Shown here: in pieces, positions 27,013 through 34,837 of the stretch
Position numbering within the stretch: position 1 is the first letter of the stretch
Layout of the letters: each line of letters begins with the position of its first letter
Assembly: GCF_001591665.1 (NCBI RefSeq)
Contig: NZ_BCVI01000051.1
Location: 18,334 to 82,333 of the forward strand
Direction of reading: 5' to 3'
DNA from: Neobacillus soli NBRC 102451
GTDB taxonomy: Bacteria; Bacillota; Bacilli; Bacillales; Cytobacillaceae
DNA length: 64,000 nucleotides
The notes under the pieces: model-generated
What the model was told of the DNA's origin: nothing
Database searches by the model: none
What the model saw: only the letters and a program-made list of their open reading frames with translations
Translations under genes and position numbers: made by a program

Positions 27013-28030
27013 TCCCCTCCTTCAATGTATGTAGGAAACAGCGCACTTCATGTCCGTCTTTTTCCGACTTATATAGTTCCGGTGATTCTGTGCGGCATTG
27101 ACCGAATGCTTCTTCACATCTTGCTGCGAATCGACAGCCATTCTGAATAGTTCCCGGTGCAGGGACCGTTCCTGGAATACTGTAGAGACGGTCTTTTTTG
27201 CCACGTAAGTCCGGCACAGATTTTAACAGGCCCTTTGTATATGGATGCTGCGGGTCTTTTAAAATTTTGTGAACGCTCCCCTGTTCAACGATTTGACCGG
27301 AATACATAACAATCACTCGTTCACAAATTTCTGCGACAACACCTAAATCGTGGGTAATTAGAATGATTGATGTATTGGTTTTTTTATTCAAATCCTTCAT
27401 TAACTCTAGGATCTGTGCCTGAATCGTTACATCAAGGGCTGTTGTAGGCTCGTCCGCAATCAGCACCTTAGGATTGCAAGCCATTGCCATAGCGATCATG
27501 ACACGCTGCCTCATCCCACCTGATAACTGGTGTGGATGCTCTTTCAGAATTCCTTCTGCCCTTGGAATTCCAACGAGCTTCAATAGTTCCATGCTTCGGA
27601 CCTTAGTTTGTGACTTAGTAAGGTCAGTATGTAACCGGATGGCTTCCATTAGCTGATTTCCAATCGTAAATAATGGATTCAATGATGTCATCGGCTCTTG
27701 AAAGATCATTGAAATCTGATTCCCACGGATTTTTCGCCACTCTTTTTCAGAAATATTTATTAGATCATTTCCTTCAAAAATGATCTCGCCGTTATCGATT
27801 TTTCCAGGCGGTGCGGGAATCAATCCCATGGTCGCTAACGAAGTGACACTCTTACCGCTTCCGGATTCACCTACAATGCCAAGAATTTCTCCTTCTTTTA
27901 ATTCGAAACTGATACCATCCACGGCAGGGACAAACTTTTTCCCCGATTGGAAAGACACTCTCAAATCGTTTAAACGAAGTATAGGTCTTTTGTCCAAATT
28001 TACACCTACTTTAGCTATTCTATTATTCAT
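26984..28030 (-). CDS. Peptide ABC transporter ATPase, DppD/OppD type
   Basis: 348 residues; Walker A GESGSGKS, signature LSGGMRQRV, Walker B LIADEPTTALDVT, and the C-terminal cysteine cluster (GCRFAARCEEAFGQC). First gene of the operon. The longest frame starts at ATG 28030 with no clear ribosome binding site; TTG ending at 27997 (MDKRPILRLNDLRV) follows AGGTG and is a credible alternative. With DppF it forms the heterodimeric motor. Confidence 0.92.
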   Translation of the reverse strand: MNNRIAKVGVNLDKRPILRLNDLRVSFQSGKKFVPAVDGISFELKEGEILGIVGESGSGKSVTSLATMGLIPAPPGKIDNGEIIFEGNDLINISEKEWRKIRGNQISMIFQEPMTSLNPLFTIGNQLMEAIRLHTDLTKSQTKVRSMELLKLVGIPRAEGILKEHPHQLSGGMRQRVMIAMAMACNPKVLIADEPTTALDVTIQAQILELMKDLNKKTNTSIILITHDLGVVAEICERVIVMYSGQIVEQGSVHKILKDPQHPYTKGLLKSVPDLRGKKDRLYSIPGTVPAPGTIQNGCRFAARCEEAFGQCRTESPELYKSEKDGHEVRCFLHTLKEGSDKHVGVTS

Positions 28031-28093
28031 TCATTAAAGTAATTTCTAAAATATTAAAATTTAATGAACATTTGTAACCATTATTACATACCT

Positions 28094-28123
28094 AGTATAG
28101 GGGATTTTGTAGAAATTTGTCAC
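28094..28123 (-). promoter_or_regulatory. Promoter of the peptide ABC operon
   Basis: Minus strand GTGACA (28118-28123), 18-base spacer, TATACT (28094-28099). Confidence 0.5.
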
Positions 28124-28264
28124 AAGATTTTAAAAATTTAAAAAAGTAATCGACAAAATTCGCATACAAAAGGTATCAGCGCAAACACGAGGAAGCCAGT
28201 GGCAGAAAGAAGATAAAACCATCCAAGCTTCTCAATGATAGAACTTTACCATCCATTTTAATAG

Positions 28265-29878
28265 CTAGTTAATTTTATTTAGTGCTGTTTCCTGAAATGC
28301 CTTAAAGAATGAATCACAAAATTCATCCCACTCAGTAGCGGCTTTCATAGATGCCTCGCTTACATCACCTAAAACCGGCTTGTGCAGGAGGTCTTCAATC
28401 CGCTCTGAATAACCCTTGATTGTTTCTTCTAAAGCCCCTTCAAGCACACTGCCAACAAACTCAGCAGGAGTATACCAATCTGATACTCTTTGAAGATCCC
28501 GGTATATTTGTGTTAACAATAGATTACGCGGGCCTTCCCATTGTTCATTTACTACTACATCCCGAAAAATTCGCGGCAGCGAAGAAAATTCCTCCATCAC
28601 CCCGTGGCCGGCAAAAATAGAAATGGCTTCACGTAATACGTCTGCGCCCTCATTGGTTACACAGATTTTTTGTAATAAAACAAGTTCTCTTAAATTGAAT
28701 CGTTGTTTTCTTATTTCAATTGGCTGATCTGATTTAATTCCCGGATTGAGCGGTTTCCCTAGTTTTAAGAAGAGGTCATAAATCTTAAACGCACCAGCCG
28801 TCGTCCGCTCGGCAGCATTTTCAATTCGTTTTAACTTGCTCGCTGCAAGTGGATAATCTTTCACCTTTTTACCAAAAACCGTCCGGAAGTCACTATAAAG
28901 GTTCGCTTCTCTTGAAGCCCGGAGCATAAATCCGGCACAGGCAATCCCGATTTCAAGGCGTGATAAGGTAAGAACAATCCCCACTGCGATGGCAATTCCT
29001 TTATCCATTGGACCAATTGGGTAGGCCACCGCACCGTTATATTGAATTTCACCTGTTGGTACTTCCGCAGTACCCAACTTCCATTTAATTCGGTTTATTT
29101 GATAACTATTTCTCTTTTCCTTTTCTTTGTCACCTGGCAGCCAAGACGGAACAATGAAGGCAGATACCTTGTTGCTACCTGTTACTTTAGCGGTAACAAC
29201 AGAATAATCGGCATGTGCGACAGAGCAGAAGAATTTATTTCCATATAATCTGAAGCGTTTCCCTTCTGGAACGGCTTCGAGAAGGTTGGCCGGAAGGTCG
29301 GACCCGCCTTGGATTTCAGACATATACTGGGCGCCAATCGCAAATTCCCCGGATAATCCTTCCTTCGTATGCTGTAAAATCCCATCAAGTTCTGGATACT
29401 CCCCATTCGGAAAATGATCAAGCAAGGCAATTAATCCGTGCGTACATGTCATCGGGCATGTCACACCGGCTTCTCCTAATTGATGGATTAACATTCTTTT
29501 CACAAAGCTTTCCCAAGGTCCAATCTTACTAGAGAAAAGGCCTTCACCAAAAACTCCTCGTTCCAATTTATGAACTTCCATCGGACGGACAACCCGATCA
29601 ATTCGGTGATTGAAAGCATCATAGTGGAGCATATATGGGCGGACTTCGGGCCTGGCGGTTCGTTCAGCTAAACGATTCCATTCGCCAGAAACAGTTGGGG
29701 AAAACTTTAAGATTTCCTTATTGATCTGTTCATACCGCGAACCGGTAAAATGTTTCACCGCTTTTTGTAAAAATGGCTCGTCACGATACCAATCAAGGTT
29801 TTCACGATTTTCTAGGAAATCGTCAAAAGAATAGGTGTTTTTTCCTTTTGTTTCTGTTCCTTGGGAAGCTATGTTCAT
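28265..29878 (-). CDS. Acyl-CoA dehydrogenase family protein (AidB-like length)
   Basis: 537-residue flavoenzyme of the acyl-CoA dehydrogenase superfamily. The N-terminal helical domain is extended; the middle beta domain shows MSEIQGGSDLPAN (equivalent of the FAD-binding MTE.xGSD motif), and the C-terminal helices contain ELVLLQKICVTNEGADVLREA and the family region IFAGHGVMEEFSSLPRIFRD. Length and the extended N-terminus are closer to AidB-type members than to the usual 380-residue beta-oxidation enzymes. The substrate is unknown. It appears monocistronic, between the peptide importer and a MerR regulator. Confidence 0.85.
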   Translation of the reverse strand: MNIASQGTETKGKNTYSFDDFLENRENLDWYRDEPFLQKAVKHFTGSRYEQINKEILKFSPTVSGEWNRLAERTARPEVRPYMLHYDAFNHRIDRVVRPMEVHKLERGVFGEGLFSSKIGPWESFVKRMLIHQLGEAGVTCPMTCTHGLIALLDHFPNGEYPELDGILQHTKEGLSGEFAIGAQYMSEIQGGSDLPANLLEAVPEGKRFRLYGNKFFCSVAHADYSVVTAKVTGSNKVSAFIVPSWLPGDKEKEKRNSYQINRIKWKLGTAEVPTGEIQYNGAVAYPIGPMDKGIAIAVGIVLTLSRLEIGIACAGFMLRASREANLYSDFRTVFGKKVKDYPLAASKLKRIENAAERTTAGAFKIYDLFLKLGKPLNPGIKSDQPIEIRKQRFNLRELVLLQKICVTNEGADVLREAISIFAGHGVMEEFSSLPRIFRDVVVNEQWEGPRNLLLTQIYRDLQRVSDWYTPAEFVGSVLEGALEETIKGYSERIEDLLHKPVLGDVSEASMKAATEWDEFCDSFFKAFQETALNKIN

Positions 29879-29993
29879 TGAATAATCACTCCTCTTTCAT
29901 TAATAATTCTAAATATTCAATATTATTATAATATGTACGATTAGGAAAGGACAATTAATTCAAGACCCTCTAGGTGAGGATTACTTAATTTTA

Positions 29994-30040
29994 CACAAAA
30001 ACCCTGTCAGGCTGCTGCCTGTTTACAGGGTTTTTGTGTG
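29994..30040. terminator. Bidirectional terminator
   Basis: ACACAAAAACCCTGT (29994-30008) pairs perfectly with ACAGGGTTTTTGTGT (30026-30040). It lies between the MerR gene (its terminator) and the acyl-CoA dehydrogenase promoter. Confidence 0.85.
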
Positions 30041-30055
30041 TATTTACCAAATGAT

Positions 30056-30820
30056 TTATTTTTTCATCCCAGTATAAATGTGAATGGCATCTCTTAAAAA
30101 TTCAGCTGTCCCTGGCTGCGCTTTATCATAATAGGCAGTAAACCGTTCATCATCCACATACATTTGAGCAAGACCAGCATGGGCTTCCTTGCTGTATTCA
30201 TTCCAATAGTAGCATAGCCATTGCTTGTGCAGGTCAGCGGCTTTTTGGGCCAACTCTCCTGCGGGGTCACCGGTTTTAAATGCAACAGCTAAGGTTTCCG
30301 TTACTTGGTCCGCTAATGCTGTGACTTCATCATGCTGCTTCTTGGTCATATTCTGAAGTTTGCCATTTGACTTATCAACCGTATCATCCCCATATTTTTC
30401 ACGAATTTCTTTTCCATACTTTTCCTCATTCTCATCAATCATTTTTTTCTTAAAGCCTTCAAACTTTTCTTTATTTGACATGTTCATTCTCCCTTCCGTT
30501 AATGCGATGGTTTTATCCACATTGGCAATCAATAATTCTATCTGTTCTTTTTTCTCAAGGAGTTTTTCACGATGTTCTATAAGTGCGGCAGCACCATCAA
30601 AGGAAGGTGCGGTGACGATTTCCTTTATCCTATCTAAACTAACGCCTAATTCTCTGTAAAATAGGATTTGCTGGAGGCGATCCACTTCCGCCTGCCCATA
30701 TATGCGGTATCCTGAAGAGTTAATTCTTGCCGGCTTAAGAATTCCAATTTCATCATAATACCTAAGAGTCCTCGTACTAACCCCTGCCAAACTGCCCAGT
30801 TTCTGCACTGTATACTCCAT
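30056..30820 (-). CDS. MerR-family regulator with TipAS ligand domain (Mta-like)
   Basis: 254-residue activator. The winged helix-turn-helix is at about 2-70 (VQKLGSLAGVSTRTLRYYDE), a long dimerisation coiled coil at about 78-110, and a TipAS antibiotic-recognition domain at about 135-250. Regulators of this kind respond to peptide antibiotics or drugs and often control themselves plus a multidrug exporter. Its own promoter has the 19-base spacer typical of MerR targets. GAGGAGGTG precedes the ATG. No adjacent exporter is seen, so autoregulation or distant targets are likely. Confidence 0.9.
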   Translation of the reverse strand: MEYTVQKLGSLAGVSTRTLRYYDEIGILKPARINSSGYRIYGQAEVDRLQQILFYRELGVSLDRIKEIVTAPSFDGAAALIEHREKLLEKKEQIELLIANVDKTIALTEGRMNMSNKEKFEGFKKKMIDENEEKYGKEIREKYGDDTVDKSNGKLQNMTKKQHDEVTALADQVTETLAVAFKTGDPAGELAQKAADLHKQWLCYYWNEYSKEAHAGLAQMYVDDERFTAYYDKAQPGTAEFLRDAIHIYTGMKK

Positions 30821-30842
30821 TCGTTCACCTCCTCATAACCTA

Positions 30843-30873
30843 ACGATACACCTTCACGCAACGTCAATGTCAA
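30843..30873 (-). promoter_or_regulatory. MerR-type autoregulated promoter
   Basis: Minus strand TTGACA (30868-30873), a 19-base spacer and TATCGT (30843-30848). The spacer holds the imperfect dyad ACGTTGCGTGAAGGT. Overlong 19-base spacers that MerR proteins twist into register are diagnostic of this family. Confidence 0.65.
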
Positions 30874-30906
30874 TCACTATTATGCCTATATTTTGGAGAA
30901 AAAAAT

Positions 30907-30919
30907 GGTGCCTGACACC
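30907..30919. repeat. GGTGCCTG-type dispersed element
   Basis: GGTGCCTGACACC. Related hairpin-forming motifs occur at 31613-31634, 38208-38259, 39037-39053 and 50269-50285. Confidence 0.5.
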
Positions 30920-30968
30920 ACAGAAAGGCATTTGTCCATCTCGGGTTGCTGGATCCGGTCATACTACA

Positions 30969-31160
30969 TGGTGGAAATCCCCAACTGCCGATGCTCATGT
31001 TCCGATGACCCTGGCGATTATGATGATTGTTTACACCCATTTCATCTCGATTCGCATATACGGATTCAAGAAGTATGTTATCAGTTTCTTCAAGCCCTTC
31101 AAACCTCTTGTCGTCATCAATGTGATTGAGCAATTTTGCACGAGGCTTACCCTTGTTTGA
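30969..31160 (+). pseudogene. Fragment of atpB (ATP synthase subunit a)
   Basis: The plus-strand frame encodes WWKSPTADAHVPMTLA, then MMIVYTHF, then FKPLVVINVIEQF and ends at LTLV. This is the middle of the F0 subunit a, where the normal protein continues with the essential LRLxGN helix. Only about 63 codons remain; both ends are missing and no other atp gene is near, so it is a displaced partial copy rather than the working gene. Confidence 0.75.
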
Positions 31161-31221
31161 TTAGATTTCTAGTGATGGTTTGTCCTCCTTAAGCATACAT
31201 TTTATAAAGGGGGGATTTTCC

Positions 31222-31587
31222 ATTATTGCTACACAGTCAACTATTAAACTTTTGCGATATATAGTGGCCTACGTTTTTATTACTTCCGGATTAATGAAAT
31301 TAATTAGTGCTGAGTTAGCCGCCGGTTTTATCAATTTAGGATTGCCTTATCCTCATAAAATGTTAAAAATCGTGGTCTTACTAGAGATTATTTGCGGAAT
31401 ATTAATTTTAGCCAATAAGGCTGTTAAAAAAGCTGCGATCCCTCTCATTGCTATCATGATTGCAGCCCTTCTATTAACAAAGGTACCATCCTTACACGCC
31501 GGCATTCTCCAATTTGCTTTCAACGCCAGGTTAGACATCGTAATGTTAGTAATTCTAATCATTATTTATAACCGGCACCCCAAATAA
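31222..31587 (+). CDS. DoxX-like membrane protein
   Basis: A small four-helix membrane protein (about 121 residues from the start used here). The helices, the family phrase YVFITSGLMKLIS and the central FINLGLPYP loop fit the DoxX/DUF417-like group; function is unknown. The frame is open from TTG at 31180, but that start has no ribosome binding site. A strong AAAGGGGGGA lies 6-7 bases before two ATT codons at 31222 and 31225, so initiation at ATT (as in infC) or at the distant TTG are the options. It ends at a strong terminator. Confidence 0.65.
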   Translation: MIATQSTIKLLRYIVAYVFITSGLMKLISAELAAGFINLGLPYPHKMLKIVVLLEIICGILILANKAVKKAAIPLIAIMIAALLLTKVPSLHAGILQFAFNARLDIVMLVILIIIYNRHPK

Positions 31588-31612
31588 ATAGCTGACTTTT
31601 ACCCAAAAGTTA

Positions 31613-31639
31613 GGCACCGACAATTGTCGGTGTCTTTTT
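31613..31639 (+). terminator. Terminator of the DoxX-like gene
   Basis: The perfect palindrome CACCGACAATTGTCGGTG (31615-31632) is followed by TCTTTTTG. Confidence 0.85.
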
Positions 31640-31809
31640 GTTTGTCTCTCACTAAATCTCGTTTTTTTTCCCTTTGTTATAAGGGAAATCAGTTTAATCA
31701 GAATCGGCTTATTATTTTAAAAAAACTTTCTTTTATTCAACCATATCCTCTTAATATAGTATTATCAAGGGTTTGGCTCTTTTATAACTTATTTGCCAAA
31801 AAAAAGTTT

Positions 31810-31839
31810 TTGACAATTCAAAACGACAGAAAGTATTAT
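31810..31839 (+). promoter_or_regulatory. Promoter of the POT transporter gene
   Basis: TTGACA (31810-31815), 18 bases, TATTAT (31834-31839); an overlapping TATAAT lies three bases on. Confidence 0.65.
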
Positions 31840-31864
31840 AATATAATATAAAGGAGGTTGTTTC

Positions 31865-33355
31865 ATGTCAAACTTCAATAGACAGAAAATTGTGGATAGT
31901 GTACCACAAACAGGATTTTTCGGACATCCAAAAGGATTGTTCACACTTTTCTTTACAGAGTTCTGGGAGCGTTTTTCCTATTATGGAATGCGGGCAATTC
32001 TTGTATTCTATATGTATTACGAGGTCTCTAAAGGCGGCTTGGGGCTTGATAAAACCCTTGCGCTTTCAATCATGTCCATTTATGGATCACTTGTTTATAT
32101 GTCCGGAATCATTGGCGGCTGGTTAGCTGACCGAGTTTTCGGTACTTCGAGGTCAGTGTTTTACGGCGGAGTATTGATTATGTTTGGACACATTGTCCTC
32201 GCCATTCCTGGCAGTGTCACAATGTTCTTCATATCCATGGTATTGATTGTCCTTGGTACAGGATTGCTTAAGCCAAACGTTTCAAGCGTTGTCGGTGAAC
32301 TTTACAGTGAACAAGACAATCGTCGTGACGCAGGTTTTACCATTTTTGTTATGGGGATTAACTTGGGGGCATTTATCTCTCCACTAATTGTTGGAGCCGT
32401 AATGGACTATAGCTTCCACATTGGTTTTGGTATTGCCGCTGTCGGCATGTTTTTGGGACTAGTCATGTTTACTTTAACAAAGAAGAAAAACCTTGGACTT
32501 GCTGGTACAATCATTGCAAATCCAATGTCACCATCTGAAAAGAAAAAAACCTTTACTATTTTTGGAATAAGTGTAGTAATTATTGCTATTTTATGTTCTA
32601 TCTTAATCCCAAGAGGACTTCTAACGTTTAAGACATTCATTAATATAGTGACAATTCTTGGATTTTTGATTCCAACTTTATATTTCATTGTCATGTACAA
32701 AAGCCCGAAAACAACAGTTGTCGAGCGTTCAAGAATTATCGCCTATATTCCGTTATTTATTGCATCGGTTATGTTTTGGTCGATTCAAGAGCAAGGCTCA
32801 ACTATTCTTGCCAATTATGCGGATGAACGTACGCAATTAGATTTTGCAGGAATCCATATTTCACCGGCATGGTTTCAATCATTAAACCCATTATTTATTA
32901 TCATCTTTGCACCAATATTTGCTTGGTTATGGGTTAAATTGGGGAAACGCCAGCCAACGATTCCGCAAAAATTTTCGTTCGCTCTGCTATTCTCAGGGGT
33001 ATCATTCTTAGTGATTTTACTGCCAGCTTACCTTGGCGGTTCAAATTCTTTAGTAAATCCTTTATGGCTTGTTCTTAGTTATTTAGTTTGTGTATTCGGG
33101 GAATTATTATTATCACCTGTAGGTTTATCAGCGACTACTAAGTTAGCGCCAGCAGCCTTCTCAGCACAAACGATGAGCTTATGGTTCTTATCAAATGCTG
33201 CTGCACAAGGGCTCAATGCACAACTCGTTAGATTTTACAAACCTGAAACGGAAATGACCTATTTTGGTGTGATCGGTGGCGCCTCCATCGCGCTTGGTAT
33301 TTTGCTATTTATGCTATCACCGAAGATTCAGGGATACATGAAAGGTGTTCGCTAA
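31865..33355 (+). CDS. POT-family proton-coupled di-/tripeptide transporter (DtpT-like)
   Basis: 496-residue inner-membrane symporter that takes up di- and tripeptides with protons. The helix-1 signature FFTEFWERFSYYGMRAIL carries the ExxER proton-coupling motif; the GGWLADR loop and the GELLLSPVGLSATTKLAP block of helix 10 are typical. Fourteen helices fit the length. AAAGGAGGTTGTTTC precedes the ATG. With the ABC importer at 22-28 kb and the secreted proteases it gives a second route for imported peptides. Confidence 0.93.
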   Translation: MSNFNRQKIVDSVPQTGFFGHPKGLFTLFFTEFWERFSYYGMRAILVFYMYYEVSKGGLGLDKTLALSIMSIYGSLVYMSGIIGGWLADRVFGTSRSVFYGGVLIMFGHIVLAIPGSVTMFFISMVLIVLGTGLLKPNVSSVVGELYSEQDNRRDAGFTIFVMGINLGAFISPLIVGAVMDYSFHIGFGIAAVGMFLGLVMFTLTKKKNLGLAGTIIANPMSPSEKKKTFTIFGISVVIIAILCSILIPRGLLTFKTFINIVTILGFLIPTLYFIVMYKSPKTTVVERSRIIAYIPLFIASVMFWSIQEQGSTILANYADERTQLDFAGIHISPAWFQSLNPLFIIIFAPIFAWLWVKLGKRQPTIPQKFSFALLFSGVSFLVILLPAYLGGSNSLVNPLWLVLSYLVCVFGELLLSPVGLSATTKLAPAAFSAQTMSLWFLSNAAAQGLNAQLVRFYKPETEMTYFGVIGGASIALGILLFMLSPKIQGYMKGVR

Positions 33356-33377
33356 TCTTTAATCGGGTTATGAACGC

Positions 33378-33430
33378 AAAAAGGACAAGACACTTAGCAA
33401 TTAATGCGTAAAGTGTCTTGTCCCTTTTTT
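33378..33430. terminator. Strong bidirectional terminator
   Basis: GGACAAGACACTT (33383-33395) and AAGTGTCTTGTCC (33411-33423) form a 13-bp perfect stem, with A5 before and T7 after. Confidence 0.9.
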
Positions 33431-33444
33431 ATTCAATAAATGCT

Positions 33445-33693
33445 TCACAGAACAAACCGATAATACAATAGCATCCAAGGGCCGGAGTAGCGCATGACAG
33501 CCTTCATCTTTAGGCGGTATTTCGTTTTATAGCAGTGCACAGTACAGTTGGAACAGGCGGCCTTTTCTTCGCCAAATCGGCACTGTGGGAGCCTTTTTAA
33601 GGCATAGTTATTTAAGTCCTGACATTCTTTGCATAATTCATGATGATGATGAAGTTTCCTTGGACACTATAGATCAATCATTTGTCTTGCCAT
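33445..33693 (-). pseudogene. YgbA-like (nitrous oxide-stimulated promoter family) gene with an internal amber codon
   Basis: From an ATG at 33693 with a clear GGGGGGA ribosome binding site, the minus strand encodes MARQMIDL, a TAG (33667-33669), then CPRKLHHHHELCKECQDL, CRFGEEKAACSNC, VHCYKTKYRL and MKAVMRYSGPWML, ending with TGA at 33445. The cysteine/histidine spacing (CxxC, CxxCxxHC) and MRYSGP match the small YgbA family, where a Tyr-Cys pair usually stands at the position of the TAG, so one nonsense change of TAT/TAC explains the break. The rest of the frame is intact. It is short and interrupted, hence easily missed. Confidence 0.75.
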
Positions 33694-33967
33694 CTTCGTC
33701 CCCCCTCGTGACTTACATATACTTCTTTATTAGAACAAACCACACCATCCTAGTTTCCCATGGGGGAGTCTTAACAAATTCGGGACAATTTATTGTTTCC
33801 ATTGATGTAAGTTCTTCAAACGGTAGACCATCTGTGTTTTACATTGTAATATGGGTTATAAGGAGAAAAGAAAACGATATCAAGAAATAAATAGATTAAT
33901 TTTTCCAAACAAATATAGGCGGGAATTCACTTTTTGAAAAGGTCCCAAATCGAGGAGATGGCGTTAA

Positions 33968-34786
33968 TTGAAAATCAAAAAGATCCTGAATAACAATGCG
34001 GTTGTAGTTTCAGATAATAATGAAGAAAAGATTGCCATTGGAGCCGGGATTGCTTTTCAAAAGGGGAAAAACGACATCATTAACCCTAGTAAAATTGAAA
34101 AATTATTTGTCATGAAAGAAAATGAGAAATTCCAACAGCTACTTCTTCAGATACCAGAAGAACACTTCGCTCTTTCAGAAGAGGTTATCACCTACGCAGA
34201 AGAATACCTTGGCTCTAAATTAAATGAACATATTCATATCGCACTAACAGACCATTTGTCTTTTGCAATGGAAAGAATAAACGATGGCATTCATCTCCAA
34301 AATAAGCTCCTCAATGAAATTAAGGTACTATATCAGAAAGAATTCGAGATAGGTATGTGGGCAATCAAGTATATTGAAAAGAAGACAACTATTAAAATGC
34401 CCATTGATGAAGCGGCCTATATTGCCCTACACATCCATACTGCCAAGCTTCAAGGCGGTGATATGAAACTAATCATTAGGCAAACAGCAATCATAAGCGA
34501 TATGGTCCAAAAAATAAAGGGATTTCTGGACATAGTGATTGAAGAAGATGATATATCCTACCAACGATTAATAACCCATCTTCGCTATAGCCTTTCTCGA
34601 ATCAACAATTCTGAGCTTCACACAATGGACGATGAGATGCTGAAAATGTTAAAAAGGAAATTCTCCATTTCCTTTAAATGTGCTCAGGTAGTTGCCAAGG
34701 AGCTTGCACAAAATCATGGCATTTACCTGCCAGAACAGGAACTAGGTTACTTAACCCTTCATATTGAGAGATTGAGACAACGTTAA
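33968..34786 (+). CDS. BglG/LicT-family transcriptional antiterminator (GlcT-like)
   Basis: 272-residue RNA-binding regulator. The CAT RNA-binding domain is residues 1-56 (MKIKKILNNNAVVVSD), followed by PRD1 (about 65-165, with the phospho-histidine motif HIALTDHLSF and a second histidine in ALHIHTAKL) and PRD2 (about 170-270, ending LGYLTLHIERL). PTS enzymes phosphorylate these histidines and control dimerisation. The start is TTG after GAGGAG. A GlcT-type RAT lies upstream of the EIIA gene at 37275-37302, so this protein most likely controls that gene and perhaps the EIICB gene convergent to it. Confidence 0.88.
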   Translation: MKIKKILNNNAVVVSDNNEEKIAIGAGIAFQKGKNDIINPSKIEKLFVMKENEKFQQLLLQIPEEHFALSEEVITYAEEYLGSKLNEHIHIALTDHLSFAMERINDGIHLQNKLLNEIKVLYQKEFEIGMWAIKYIEKKTTIKMPIDEAAYIALHIHTAKLQGGDMKLIIRQTAIISDMVQKIKGFLDIVIEEDDISYQRLITHLRYSLSRINNSELHTMDDEMLKMLKRKFSISFKCAQVVAKELAQNHGIYLPEQELGYLTLHIERLRQR

Positions 34787-34819
34787 AAAGCTTGGATATC
34801 ATTGTATCCAAGCTTTTTT
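34785..34819. terminator. Bidirectional terminator between glcT-like and EIICB genes
   Basis: AAAAAGCTTGGATA (34785-34798) pairs with TATCCAAGCTTTTTT (34805-34819). Confidence 0.9.
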
Positions 34820-34837
34820 AGATTCTGCTGTACCTTA

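Noticed and set aside
28140..28264. Small gene or T-box upstream of the peptide ABC operon
   Set aside because: A short minus-strand frame of about 18 codons exists but lacks a ribosome binding site, and no T-box or other known leader element could be recognised.
33585..33890. 101-codon plus-strand frame downstream of the POT transporter
   Set aside because: It overlaps the YgbA-like gene on the minus strand, which has a far better ribosome binding site and a recognisable family pattern.
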